DNA of 5,660 nucleotides from JBNRMR01 sp050309705 (GTDB taxonomy: Bacteria > Bacillota > Clostridia > Christensenellales > UBA1750), in the NCBI GenBank assembly GCA_050309705.1, contig JBNRMR010000137.1, positions 1-5,660 on the forward strand, in the 5' to 3' direction. The notes beneath the pieces were generated by a model. The model saw only the letters and a program-made list of their open reading frames with translations. It did not search any database and was not told the DNA's origin. Positions 1 to 5,221 of the stretch are shown here, piece by piece; within the stretch, counting starts at the first letter, position 1, and every line of letters starts with the position of its first letter. A program made the position numbers and the translations under genes.

Positions 1-105
1 GTGCTGGTGCTCTCCGGCGTCACCTCCCGGGAGGACATAAGCAAATTCCCTTATGCGCCAATGTATGTGCTGGACGGCGTGGGCGACATCCCCCACCTGC
101 CCTGA
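1..105 (+). CDS. HAD-IIA (NagD-like) phosphatase, C-terminal end (partial)
   Basis: An open frame enters from the left edge and ends at TGA 103-105, giving 34 residues that begin VLVLSGVTSRED and end PMYVLDGVGDIPHLP. The block L-V-L-S-G-V-T followed by an acidic pair, a proline and a V-x-(D/E)-x-(V/L)-x-D-(I/L) tail is the usual C-terminus of HAD subfamily IIA hydrolases (NagD / 4-nitrophenylphosphatase type). In these, the segment follows the last catalytic aspartates and the LVLTG strand. The family removes phosphate from small phosphorylated metabolites in the cytoplasm; the substrate cannot be told from this fragment. The nucleophile motif and cap domain lie outside the window. The gene converges on the minus-strand operon and probably shares the terminator at 148-174. 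The family call rests on a short tail, so it is likely rather than certain. Confidence 0.75.
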   Translation: MLVLSGVTSREDISKFPYAPMYVLDGVGDIPHLP

Positions 106-147
106 TTTTCCGCGCTTTGACTTTTTAGAAATAATTTTAAATAATAA

Positions 148-174
148 AACCGGAAAGGGCTAACCTCTCCGGTT
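148..174. terminator. Bidirectional intrinsic terminator between convergent genes
   Basis: AACCGGAAAGG and CCTCTCCGGTT form an 11-bp stem with one A-C mismatch around a 5-nt loop (GCTAA). On the minus strand the stem runs into a T-rich tail (TTTTATTATTT), which makes a good intrinsic terminator for the five-gene operon ending at 195. On the plus strand the tail (ATTCTTATTT) is weaker but could end the HAD phosphatase transcript, whose stop is 42 nt upstream. Confidence 0.8.
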
Positions 175-194
175 ATTCTTATTTCGCTGTTCTC

Positions 195-419
195 TTAGCG
201 CTCAAAGCAATTCATCAAAGCGCTTTTCTCGCAGTCGCCTGCGGGCAGATGCCTAACAGAAATAACTGTGGCGGTTTTCGCATTTTGCGCCAAAATGCCG
301 ATACTCCTGTAGCCGATAATCGGTGCTTTCCCGGGTGAAAAACCATGCTTTTCAGCCGCTTTTGCCACCTGTTCTCTTAAGCCGACTTCCAGCGGCTCAT
401 CGCGAAAAGCTTTAGCCAT
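195..419 (-). CDS. Small protein of unknown function, body of a probable exported protein split by a frame change
   Basis: This 74-residue frame starts at ATG 417-419 (MAKAFRDEPLEVG) and stops at TAA 195-197. I do not recognise a family. The visible parts are a charged helical stretch (LREQVAKAAEKHGF, about residues 14-27), then a probably beta-rich part with IIGYRSIGILAQN (34-46) and TATVISVRHLPAG (49-61), and two cysteines near the end. Codon use resembles the neighbours, so it looks genuinely coding. The ATG has no good ribosome binding site, only a GGTGG about 10 nt upstream. A complete signal peptide in another frame (412-477) ends on top of this start: ATG and TAA interlock as ATGGCTAA. 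The original gene was therefore probably one secreted protein running from 477 to 195, now broken by one base, or the two parts are coupled by reinitiation. It is the last gene of the operon, directly before the terminator. Confidence 0.6.
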   Translation of the reverse strand: MAKAFRDEPLEVGLREQVAKAAEKHGFSPGKAPIIGYRSIGILAQNAKTATVISVRHLPAGDCEKSALMNCFER

Positions 420-477
420 TGCAGGCAGCCACCAAAAAAAGGGCCATCAAAACTAAGATGACGTGAGTGAATTTCAC
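412..477 (-). pseudogene. Signal peptide reading frame of the same small exported protein (21 codons, then stop)
   Basis: GTG at 475-477 opens a 21-codon frame with N-region MKFTH, a hydrophobic core VILVLMALFLV and the lipobox-like VAAC, followed by N-G and TAA at 412-414. It begins 14 nt after the stop of the DUF4358 gene. The TGAGGA at that stop could act as the ribosome binding site, although its spacing (about 11 nt) is long. Its frame is one base off from the 74-residue body downstream. The T7 tract at 434-440 lies inside the hydrophobic core. With six Ts, the GTG frame would read on through ALFWWLPAMAKAF into the body, with AMA/K as a plausible signal peptidase I site. As written it can make only a tiny peptide. 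Possible explanations are an inactivating indel, a sequencing error, slippage or a real short peptide. Confidence 0.55.
434..440 (-). repeat. T7 homopolymer inside the signal-peptide frame
   Basis: Seven consecutive Ts on the coding (minus) strand lie within GCC-C(T)7-GG. Loss of one T places the upstream GTG start in frame with the 74-codon body and gives a continuous open frame from 477 to 195. A tract of this length is a known site for indels, polymerase slippage and sequencing errors. Nothing in the window shows that its length varies in nature. Confidence 0.6.
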
Positions 478-491
478 TGCTGAACCAATCC

Positions 492-1001
492 TCAGCGGGC
501 CTGGTCGTATATTGTTGAATCAAGATATTCCTTTGCCGCCAAACTGCCCGAGCCCACGGCATCGCTTATTGTGAATATCACATATTCCCCTGTGCGGTTG
601 ATCACATATCCCCTCACCCGCTGGTGTTCTTCCGAATTGCCCGCCGCGCTCAGGCGGTCCATCATGCCAGTTGCATAAGCGCCGAAAGAGCTCATCATTT
701 CGTCTGCCTTTTCGACAGAAGCGGCTCTTATTATCGCAAACTCGCGGGCGGTGCCATCGGTGGCGGAAAAGGCCCTACCATCGGCGATGTCTGCCCAGTC
801 GATTCCGTAGCGGTCGGCAATGGCGATATTATCCCCCATAAGCTGCTCAATCCCCTGATAATAATATGGCGTGGAGAGCATGTGGGCTGAAAGTTTGTCG
901 AGGTTTATGGTCGTCCTGAAATGTTTAACGCTCAGCCCGCCTATTGCTATCAAAGCCACCGCCGCCAACAAAACAGCCCATATAAAAAGCTTCTTTTTCA
1001 T
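492..1001 (-). CDS. Membrane-anchored DUF4358 family protein
   Basis: This is a 169-residue protein. Residues 1-4 (MKKK) and the hydrophobic run LFIWAVLLAAVALIAIGGL (5-23) form an uncleaved anchor or signal peptide without a lipobox cysteine. The remainder, from about residue 32, should lie outside the membrane. The pattern FAIIRAASVEKADEM, a helix up to about residue 120, then QRVRGYVINRTGEYVIFTISD (127-147) and a final helix resembles DUF4358, a domain of unknown function found mostly in Clostridia, usually in small lipoproteins or membrane-anchored proteins. The frame is open upstream to 1235, but that part lies under the sulfatase gene. ATG 999-1001 is the start because it precedes the signal sequence and has an AAAGAG site 4 nt upstream, although that site is weak. 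The gap to the sulfatase stop is 10 nt and to the next start 14 nt, which suggests coupling. The role is unknown. Confidence 0.8.
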   Translation of the reverse strand: MKKKLFIWAVLLAAVALIAIGGLSVKHFRTTINLDKLSAHMLSTPYYYQGIEQLMGDNIAIADRYGIDWADIADGRAFSATDGTAREFAIIRAASVEKADEMMSSFGAYATGMMDRLSAAGNSEEHQRVRGYVINRTGEYVIFTISDAVGSGSLAAKEYLDSTIYDQAR

Positions 1002-1011
1002 TTTTCTCTTT

Positions 1012-2349
1012 CTACCTACAGTGATTCGCCGGAATAATCTGCGGCCTTTCGCCCTCAATTTCGTCAATATATGCAAGCAATATGCCCCGAAGCTCAGCGC
1101 GAACTTCTTCAAGCCCCTTTTCAGCAAATAGATTATTCCTTTCGTGGGGATCGTTTTTAAGATCGTATAGGAAGGCTTCCTCGTATACATCGCTGCCGGT
1201 CTTTTCGGTGATATGCTCCGGCGCTTTGACGGCATACTTCCAGTCCTTTGTGCGCACTGTCCTGCCGGTTTGCGCCTCGCTGAGTTGAGCGAAAATGGAC
1301 TTAGGCCAATCCTTCACCTGCCCATTTACTAGCTTTTTCATTGACCGGCCCCTGTAATGCTCGGGAATATCCATCCCGGCGCAGTCCAAAAGAGTGGCAG
1401 GCACGTCTATTAGACTCACCAGTTCTTCCACCACATTGCCGCCCATGAAGCCCGGCCCCCATGCCAGCATCGGAATCCGCAGGCAGCCTTCGTGGCAGGA
1501 GCGTTTGTATTCGCCATTGCGAGTCTTGAAGTGGCTGCCATGGTCACTGGTGTATATTATGACTGTGTTATCGTCGATGCCGTAGGCCCTAAGGGTGTCC
1601 ATCAGCTTGCCCACGTTCTCATCAATGCTGTTGCAGGCCCCCAGATAATCCGGGTAGCTTTCCCGCCAGTCCCCCTCAGCGCCCTCAAGATCGCCCGGCA
1701 CGTCGTAGCCCGCAAACTTTTGCTTGCTTCCATCGGGGCCTTCATAGCGGTTACGGTCGTTCTGGTGGTGGGGATCCAGTTGGGAAAGGAACAGGAAGAA
1801 GGGCTTTTCCCTGCCGTTATCCGACCACTGGTGAATGTAATCGATGGCAAAAGCGTTCAAGCAGTCCACACGATAGCCCACAAAGGGGCGAGGCCGCATG
1901 TCACAGTCAAAAACGGTGCCGTTATAGCCGCGGGAGGTAAATTCAAGGGCATCCGCCGCCATCCAGTATTGATATCCGCCACGCCTTTCCTCCGGTATGG
2001 CAGTCGTCCTGTAGTTTTCGCCGCCGGTTGCATTGTCCGATGCCAGGTGCCACTTTCCGATGTATGCAGTGTCGTAGCCCGCATCGTTAAAGCGCCGCGC
2101 CAGTGTGTCGCTGCTCTTAAGGGCCCTGCCATTAGTGTGAACCCCCGCCTCGGTCGCATATATGCCTGTTTGCAGGCATGCCCTTGCCGGGCCGCAGACA
2201 GGCTGGCAGGTGAATGCCAGGTCAAAGCGGGTGCCCTCCTCTGCCATTTTGTCCAGATTGGGGGTGACTGGCAGGCGCTGACCGTAGCAACCCATTGTGT
2301 CCCAGCGCTGCTGATCTGTAAAATAGAAGATGATATTTGGCCTTTTCAC
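1012..2349 (-). CDS. Cytoplasmic sulfatase (alkaline phosphatase superfamily, Cys-type)
   Basis: A 445-residue type I sulfatase that hydrolyses sulfate esters. GTG 2347-2349 is preferred over ATG 2365-2367 because AGGAGG sits 8 nt before it and the protein then starts MKRPNIIFYFTDQQRWD, as relatives do. Numbered from GTG: the first metal site is D12-Q-Q. C52-G-P-A-R56, followed by L-Q-T-G, is the formylglycine signature (C-x-P-x-R...TG, with Ala where Ser is usual). GKWH gives Lys99 and His101, DPH gives Asp192 and His194, SDHGSH gives metal ligands Asp269 and His270, and Lys282 follows. The C-terminal YDLKNDPHERNNL is typical of the small C-terminal domain. There is no signal peptide, so it probably acts in the cytoplasm on imported sulfated molecules. 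The Cys must be converted to formylglycine, in anaerobes usually by the radical SAM maturase anSME, which is not in the window. Substrate unknown; a phosphonate or phosphate monoester hydrolase is a less likely alternative. Confidence 0.9.
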   Translation of the reverse strand: MKRPNIIFYFTDQQRWDTMGCYGQRLPVTPNLDKMAEEGTRFDLAFTCQPVCGPARACLQTGIYATEAGVHTNGRALKSSDTLARRFNDAGYDTAYIGKWHLASDNATGGENYRTTAIPEERRGGYQYWMAADALEFTSRGYNGTVFDCDMRPRPFVGYRVDCLNAFAIDYIHQWSDNGREKPFFLFLSQLDPHHQNDRNRYEGPDGSKQKFAGYDVPGDLEGAEGDWRESYPDYLGACNSIDENVGKLMDTLRAYGIDDNTVIIYTSDHGSHFKTRNGEYKRSCHEGCLRIPMLAWGPGFMGGNVVEELVSLIDVPATLLDCAGMDIPEHYRGRSMKKLVNGQVKDWPKSIFAQLSEAQTGRTVRTKDWKYAVKAPEHITEKTGSDVYEEAFLYDLKNDPHERNNLFAEKGLEEVRAELRGILLAYIDEIEGERPQIIPANHCR

Positions 2350-2357
2350 AATATAAT

Positions 2358-2363
2358 CCTCCT
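2358..2363 (-). promoter_or_regulatory. Ribosome binding site that fixes the sulfatase start
   Basis: A perfect AGGAGG lies 8 nt upstream of GTG 2347-2349. It is inside the six extra codons that would be gained by starting at ATG 2365-2367. The upstream ATG has only an AGGA about 4 nt away, so the GTG start is favoured. Confidence 0.7.
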
Positions 2364-2381
2364 GCATTTATTCCTGATTGT

Positions 2382-3353
2382 CTAGCTCCCGGCCGATTCC
2401 AGGCTTTCGATATACTGCCCTAACAGCCCAAGTATCTCCTGCGTGCTTTTGCAGGCATTTATTCTGTCGCGAATGGCAGCCGCGCCCCTCAGGCCCTTGA
2501 TGTACCAGCCCACATGCTTGCGCATTTCATAGGTGGCCACTTTCTCGCCCTTAAGACCTACCATCAGGCGGGTGTGCTCGGTGGCTGCGTCAATTTTTTC
2601 GCGGGCGGTCACTTCGCTGAAGGAGCCTTCGTTCATAAGCTGCTTTATCTGCCTGAAAAGGAAGGGATTGCCCATAGCGCCGCGGCCCACCATAACCCCT
2701 GCGCAGCCTGTCTCATCAAAAACCCGCAGGGCGTCCGCGGGCGCGGCGATGTCGCCATTGGCGATGACGGGTATGTCAAACTCCCGGACGATTTCAGCAA
2801 TGGGCGCCATGTCCGCACGGCCTGAGAACATCTGCTTTTTCGTCCTGCCATGGACGGTGAGCATCTCTGCGCCCTCCTCCTGGATCATCTCGGCCATACG
2901 CATATAGTTGAGGCTGTTTTCATCCCAGCCAATACGTATTTTGACCGTCACCGGAACGGAGGAAGCCTCCTTCACTGCCGCCAGCACAAGCCTGGCAAGG
3001 CCTCTGTCCCTTCCGAGGGCGGAGCCTGCGCCCCCCTGCACTATCTTGGGGGCAGGGCAGCCCATGTTTATGTCTATGAAGTCATATCTTTCGCCGGCCA
3101 TCCGTGCCGCTTCAGCCATTATCTTCGGATTGTTGCCAAAAAACTGAACCCCCACCTTTTCACCGGGCGCCCTTTCCATAAGCTGCATCTGCACAGGACT
3201 TTCGGTTGGCGAAAGCACCAGCCCATTGCTGCTGATCATCTCCGTAACGCCGAAATCACAGCCCATGTTTGAGCAAAGCAGCCTGAATGTGCAGTCGGTT
3301 ATCCCCGCCATAGGTGCAAGGCAGAGGGCATTTTTCATATTCCCAAAATCCAT
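2382..3353 (-). CDS. dusB: tRNA-dihydrouridine synthase, DusB-like
   Basis: A 323-residue FMN enzyme that reduces specific uridines in the tRNA D-loop to dihydrouridine with NAD(P)H in the cytoplasm. Numbered from ATG 3351-3353: LAPMAGITD (12-20) opens the TIM barrel and binds FMN. INMGCPAPKI carries catalytic Cys99, followed by GGAGSALGRD. VTVKIRIGWD includes the conserved Lys138, and TVHGRTKKQ has His168. NGDI (199-202) and GVMVGRGAMGNP (219-230) bind the FMN phosphate. The helical domain at the C-terminus includes RKHVGWYIKG. The length matches bacterial DusB (about 320). The frame is open to 3404, but AGGAGG at 3360-3365, 6 nt before ATG 3353, fixes the start and removes an unlikely basic extension. 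It begins 10 nt after the preceding gene, and the sulfatase follows 32 nt downstream. The subfamily name is probable; other Dus types share the same core. Confidence 0.93.
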   Translation of the reverse strand: MDFGNMKNALCLAPMAGITDCTFRLLCSNMGCDFGVTEMISSNGLVLSPTESPVQMQLMERAPGEKVGVQFFGNNPKIMAEAARMAGERYDFIDINMGCPAPKIVQGGAGSALGRDRGLARLVLAAVKEASSVPVTVKIRIGWDENSLNYMRMAEMIQEEGAEMLTVHGRTKKQMFSGRADMAPIAEIVREFDIPVIANGDIAAPADALRVFDETGCAGVMVGRGAMGNPFLFRQIKQLMNEGSFSEVTAREKIDAATEHTRLMVGLKGEKVATYEMRKHVGWYIKGLRGAAAIRDRINACKSTQEILGLLGQYIESLESAGS

Positions 3354-3359
3354 ACGCGC

Positions 3360-3365
3360 CCTCCT
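3360..3365 (-). promoter_or_regulatory. Ribosome binding site that fixes the dusB start
   Basis: AGGAGG overlaps the TAG stop of the upstream gene (3364-3366) and lies 6 nt before ATG 3351-3353. This is the best-placed signal in the region, and it rules out the longer frame that would begin inside the upstream gene. Confidence 0.75.
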
Positions 3366-3906
3366 AAAGCCTGGGCCTTGCAGTCGCCGCCGGCAAATCC
3401 TCAACGGTCTGCATCCGTGTGATTATCCAGGAGCCGTCGCTTTGCTTGCGCAGGGTAACCCTAAGCTCCCTATTCTCCCAAAGGGGCGCATGAACTACTT
3501 CTTTGCTGTCTATCTGTTCCTGGGTTTTATGTTCGCTCTTAAGATAGCCCTCCAGAACGACTCGCTCCTCCACGACGGCGTTACAGCTGGTCTGCCAGGG
3601 CCAGGCCCAAAGGCTTTTTATCCTGAGGCTGTAGCTGGAGCCACTCATGCTATAATCATCGTAGGGCAGTTCATACAGGATTTCGTCATTGTCGATGAAT
3701 TCCTGGGAAAAATATTTCACCATTTCCGTCTTGTCCCTTGCGCCTAAAACGACGTTCGCACGGTACTCCATGCCGTCGCTGAGCAAAATGAACATGTTGG
3801 ACAGATTCATGGCGCTTGTGAAGGCGGTCGTCAGCAGCCCCAGCACCAGCAGAACCGCGACGGCCTTTTTCGCTATGAAAACAATGAGCCTAACTAAATA
3901 TTTCAC
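3364..3906 (-). CDS. Membrane-anchored protein of unknown function, first gene of the operon
   Basis: A 180-residue protein that I cannot assign to a named family. It starts at GTG 3904-3906 with GGAGG 6 nt upstream. The N-terminus MKYLVRLIVFIAKKAVAVLLVLGLLTT has a basic part and a strong hydrophobic segment (about residues 15-33), which fits a single membrane anchor with the remainder outside. The exported part (from about 45) alternates charged and aromatic residues: YSLRIKSLWAWPW (92-104), a helix-turn with two glutamates (112-120), then ENRELRVTLRKQSDGSWIITRMQTVED (144-170). The closing W-I-I-T strand after a polar turn is reminiscent of small NTF2-like or other beta-rich extracellular domains, but this is only an impression. 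It opens the operon behind the promoter at 3935-3964 and is followed 10 nt later by dusB. A role at the cell surface is inferred from topology alone. Confidence 0.8.
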   Translation of the reverse strand: MKYLVRLIVFIAKKAVAVLLVLGLLTTAFTSAMNLSNMFILLSDGMEYRANVVLGARDKTEMVKYFSQEFIDNDEILYELPYDDYSMSGSSYSLRIKSLWAWPWQTSCNAVVEERVVLEGYLKSEHKTQEQIDSKEVVHAPLWENRELRVTLRKQSDGSWIITRMQTVEDLPAATARPRL

Positions 3907-3934
3907 CGTTATCCTCCATCGGTTTGTCCCCTAC

Positions 3935-3964
3935 ATTATACTATAAGACGCTGCGCCATTACAA
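3935..3964 (-). promoter_or_regulatory. Sigma-70-type promoter of the five-gene operon
   Basis: On the minus strand, TTGTAA (3959-3964, 4 of 6 matches to the -35 consensus) is followed by an 18-nt spacer and a perfect TATAAT (3935-3940). The start of transcription would be near 3928, about 22 nt before the GTG of the first gene. No dyad symmetry stands out around it, so a housekeeping promoter is likely. Confidence 0.7.
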
Positions 3965-3996
3965 ATCATAATTTTGCGTGGAATGCAGGGCTAATG

Positions 3997-4037
3997 AAAA
4001 CGCCGAGACAGCAGCCCACGCGATGTCCCGGCATTTT
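3997..4037 (-). terminator. Intrinsic terminator of the aldo/keto reductase gene
   Basis: On the minus strand, GCCGGGACA (4024-4032) pairs with TGTCTCGGC (4002-4010) over 9 bp including one G-T wobble, around a 13-nt loop. AAAA and TTTT flanks extend the pairing past a one-base mismatch, and the T tract GTTTTCATT follows. It lies 24 nt after the reductase stop and insulates that gene from the operon promoter downstream. Confidence 0.8.
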
Positions 4038-4061
4038 AAAAAGGCCTAAGTCAGCTAAAAA

Positions 4062-5042
4062 TCAGCGGTTATACTTGAATCTGTCGCTGGGCAAAGCGCG
4101 GTATAGCCGATCGCAAAGGCGGAAGGCCTCGTCATCCAGCGGCTTTCCATCCATGCTGGCGATGTTCTGCTCAAGCTGGGAAAGCCTGCTCACGCCTGTT
4201 ATGACGGAGTCCACCCCTGGCCTTGCAGCGCACCACTTCATCGAAAACTCCAGCAGACTCATGTCTCTTTCCCGGGCAATTTCCTGTATTTTTTCAACGG
4301 CGTCAAAGTTTGCATCATGGATATACCTGTCCATATAGCTTGCGTTGATCGAAAAGCGAGTGTTCTCGGCCAGTGGCGCGTCTTTTTTGTGCTTGCCCGT
4401 CAAAAGCCCTCCCGCTATAGGATTATAAACGACCACGCCCATATTATGTTTCAGGGCAAAGGGCAAAAACTCGTCCTCGATACCCCTTGTCAGCAGGTTG
4501 TAGACGTTTTGGGAAACCGTCGGCGGGACAAAACCGTTTGTTTTCGCCGTCCAGACCAGGTCGCAGGCCTGCCAGGAGGCGTAGTTGCTGATGGCCACAT
4601 AGCGCACCTTCCCGGAACGCACCAGCATGTCCATGGCCTGAAGGGTCTCCTCAATGGGCGTTGCATAGTCCGGCATGTGCATGTAGTAAAGATCCACATA
4701 GTCCGTATCCAGCCTTTTAAGGCTCGCTTCAGCAGCGGAGAGAATGTGCTTTCTGTTAAGGCCCCTGGCATTGAAATCATCGTTGTCGGGCAGCGTAACC
4801 TTGGTGGCCAGCACCATCTTTTCCCTGTCCCCTTTTATACCCTTGCCGACTATTGCCTCGCTCTGGCCACCGGTATACATCTGAGCCGTGTCGACAAAAT
4901 TGATGCCACCGTCTATGGCGCAGCGGATTATATCAAGGCTGTCCTTTTCGCCGGTTTGCCCGCCAAAGGTCATTGTTCCAAGGCAGAGCTGGGAGACCTT
5001 CAGCCCCGTTCCCCGCAAAACATTATACTTCAAAGTTGACAC
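4062..5042 (-). CDS. Aldo/keto reductase family oxidoreductase
   Basis: A 326-residue NADP(H)-dependent reductase of carbonyl compounds with the AKR (alpha/beta)8 barrel. From GTG 5040-5042 the catalytic tetrad is complete: Asp51 (FVDTAQMY), Tyr56, Lys81 (VLATKV) and His122 (YYMHMPD). LCLGTMTFGG (19-28) is the typical first strand. Ser152-Asn153 (AISNYA), Gln178 and NPIAGGLLTGK (207-217) line the cofactor site. VITGVSRLSQLEQN (280-293) is the usual C-terminal phosphate-binding segment. It resembles the bacterial Tas/YajO-like branch; the substrate is not predictable. A TTG at 5031-5033 could be the true start: the protein would then begin MKYNVLRGTGLKVS, as many relatives do, and AGGTG lies about 6 nt upstream, whereas the AGG before the GTG is only 3 nt away. 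It is a single-gene unit with its own promoter and terminator and a probable operator, which suggests induction by a substrate or stress. Confidence 0.93.
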   Translation of the reverse strand: MSTLKYNVLRGTGLKVSQLCLGTMTFGGQTGEKDSLDIIRCAIDGGINFVDTAQMYTGGQSEAIVGKGIKGDREKMVLATKVTLPDNDDFNARGLNRKHILSAAEASLKRLDTDYVDLYYMHMPDYATPIEETLQAMDMLVRSGKVRYVAISNYASWQACDLVWTAKTNGFVPPTVSQNVYNLLTRGIEDEFLPFALKHNMGVVVYNPIAGGLLTGKHKKDAPLAENTRFSINASYMDRYIHDANFDAVEKIQEIARERDMSLLEFSMKWCAARPGVDSVITGVSRLSQLEQNIASMDGKPLDDEAFRLCDRLYRALPSDRFKYNR

Positions 5043-5075
5043 CTACCTGCATAATATGATTTAATGTATTCATAG

Positions 5076-5098
5076 AATATAGCATACTCCGCTATATT
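5076..5098. promoter_or_regulatory. Perfect dyad over the reductase promoter, probable operator
   Basis: AATATAGC, a 7-nt spacer (ATACTCC) and GCTATATT form an 8-bp perfect inverted repeat of 23 bp. It covers exactly the -10 hexamer and the full 17-nt spacer up to the -35 box. A dimeric regulator bound here would contact RNA polymerase directly. The position fits a TetR/MarR-type repressor or a MerR-type activator that acts from the spacer. No regulator gene is in the window. Confidence 0.55.
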
Positions 5099-5104
5099 TG
5101 TCCA
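5076..5104 (-). promoter_or_regulatory. Extended -10 promoter of the aldo/keto reductase gene
   Basis: On the minus strand, TGGACA (5099-5104, 5 of 6 to the -35 consensus), a 17-nt spacer and TATATT (5076-5081, 5 of 6) are preceded by TGC, an extended -10 motif. Transcription would start near 5069, about 27 nt before the GTG start. This is the best promoter match in the window. Confidence 0.8.
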
Positions 5105-5122
5105 CGGAGCCAAAACGCTCCG
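5105..5122. repeat. Second GC-rich dyad next to the -35 box
   Basis: CGGAGC, CAAAAC and GCTCCG form a perfect 6-bp inverted repeat that begins one base beyond the -35 hexamer of the reductase promoter. It could be an upstream regulator site. A terminator role is less likely: no gene ends here, and the tails (GGGCTTTATA on plus, TGGACAAATA on minus) are not T tracts. Confidence 0.4.
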
Positions 5123-5163
5123 GGCTTTATATAAAAATCGCTTCCAAAAAAGAATAAACAACA

Positions 5164-5207
5164 GCGCAAAGAGCAACATAAGCCCATGTGGTTTTGCGCA
5201 AATGCGC
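5164..5207 (+). other. Potential leader hairpins ahead of the small acidic protein gene
   Basis: GCGCAAA (5164-5170) can pair with TTTGCGC (5193-5199) in a 7-bp stem with a 22-nt loop. The right arm also belongs to the palindrome TTTGCGCAAA (5193-5202), and GCGC-AAAT-GCGC (5196-5207) can fold as an alternative small hairpin directly before the ribosome binding site. The two folds share bases and exclude each other. I could not find a convincing plus-strand promoter in 5105-5200, so whether this is in the transcript is open. Confidence 0.3.
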
Positions 5208-5221
5208 GGAAAGGAACGGTA

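Noticed and set aside
412..420. Programmed +1 ribosomal frameshift at GGC-TAA-A in the split exported protein gene
   Set aside because: Re-pairing of the glycine tRNA from GGC to GCT would be poor, and there is no internal ribosome binding sequence like that of prfB. An indel in the T7 tract or reinitiation explains the arrangement better.
1002..1235. The 78-codon upstream extension of the DUF4358 frame
   Set aside because: It lies entirely within the sulfatase gene, is highly basic, and would bury the signal sequence that begins at ATG 999-1001.
1492..2385. A 297-codon open frame on the plus strand antisense to the sulfatase
   Set aside because: The minus-strand sulfatase has an unmistakable family signature. 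The plus frame has no ribosome binding site or recognisable motif, and is a by-product of GC-rich codon use.
4317..5039. A 240-codon open frame on the plus strand antisense to the aldo/keto reductase
   Set aside because: The reductase has the full catalytic tetrad on the other strand. The plus frame shows no domain pattern and no translation start signal.
5098..5135. Plus-strand promoter (TTGTCC with TATAAA) for the small acidic protein gene
   Set aside because: The spacing is about 26 nt, far too long, and no other pair of boxes with a 16-18 nt spacer is convincing.
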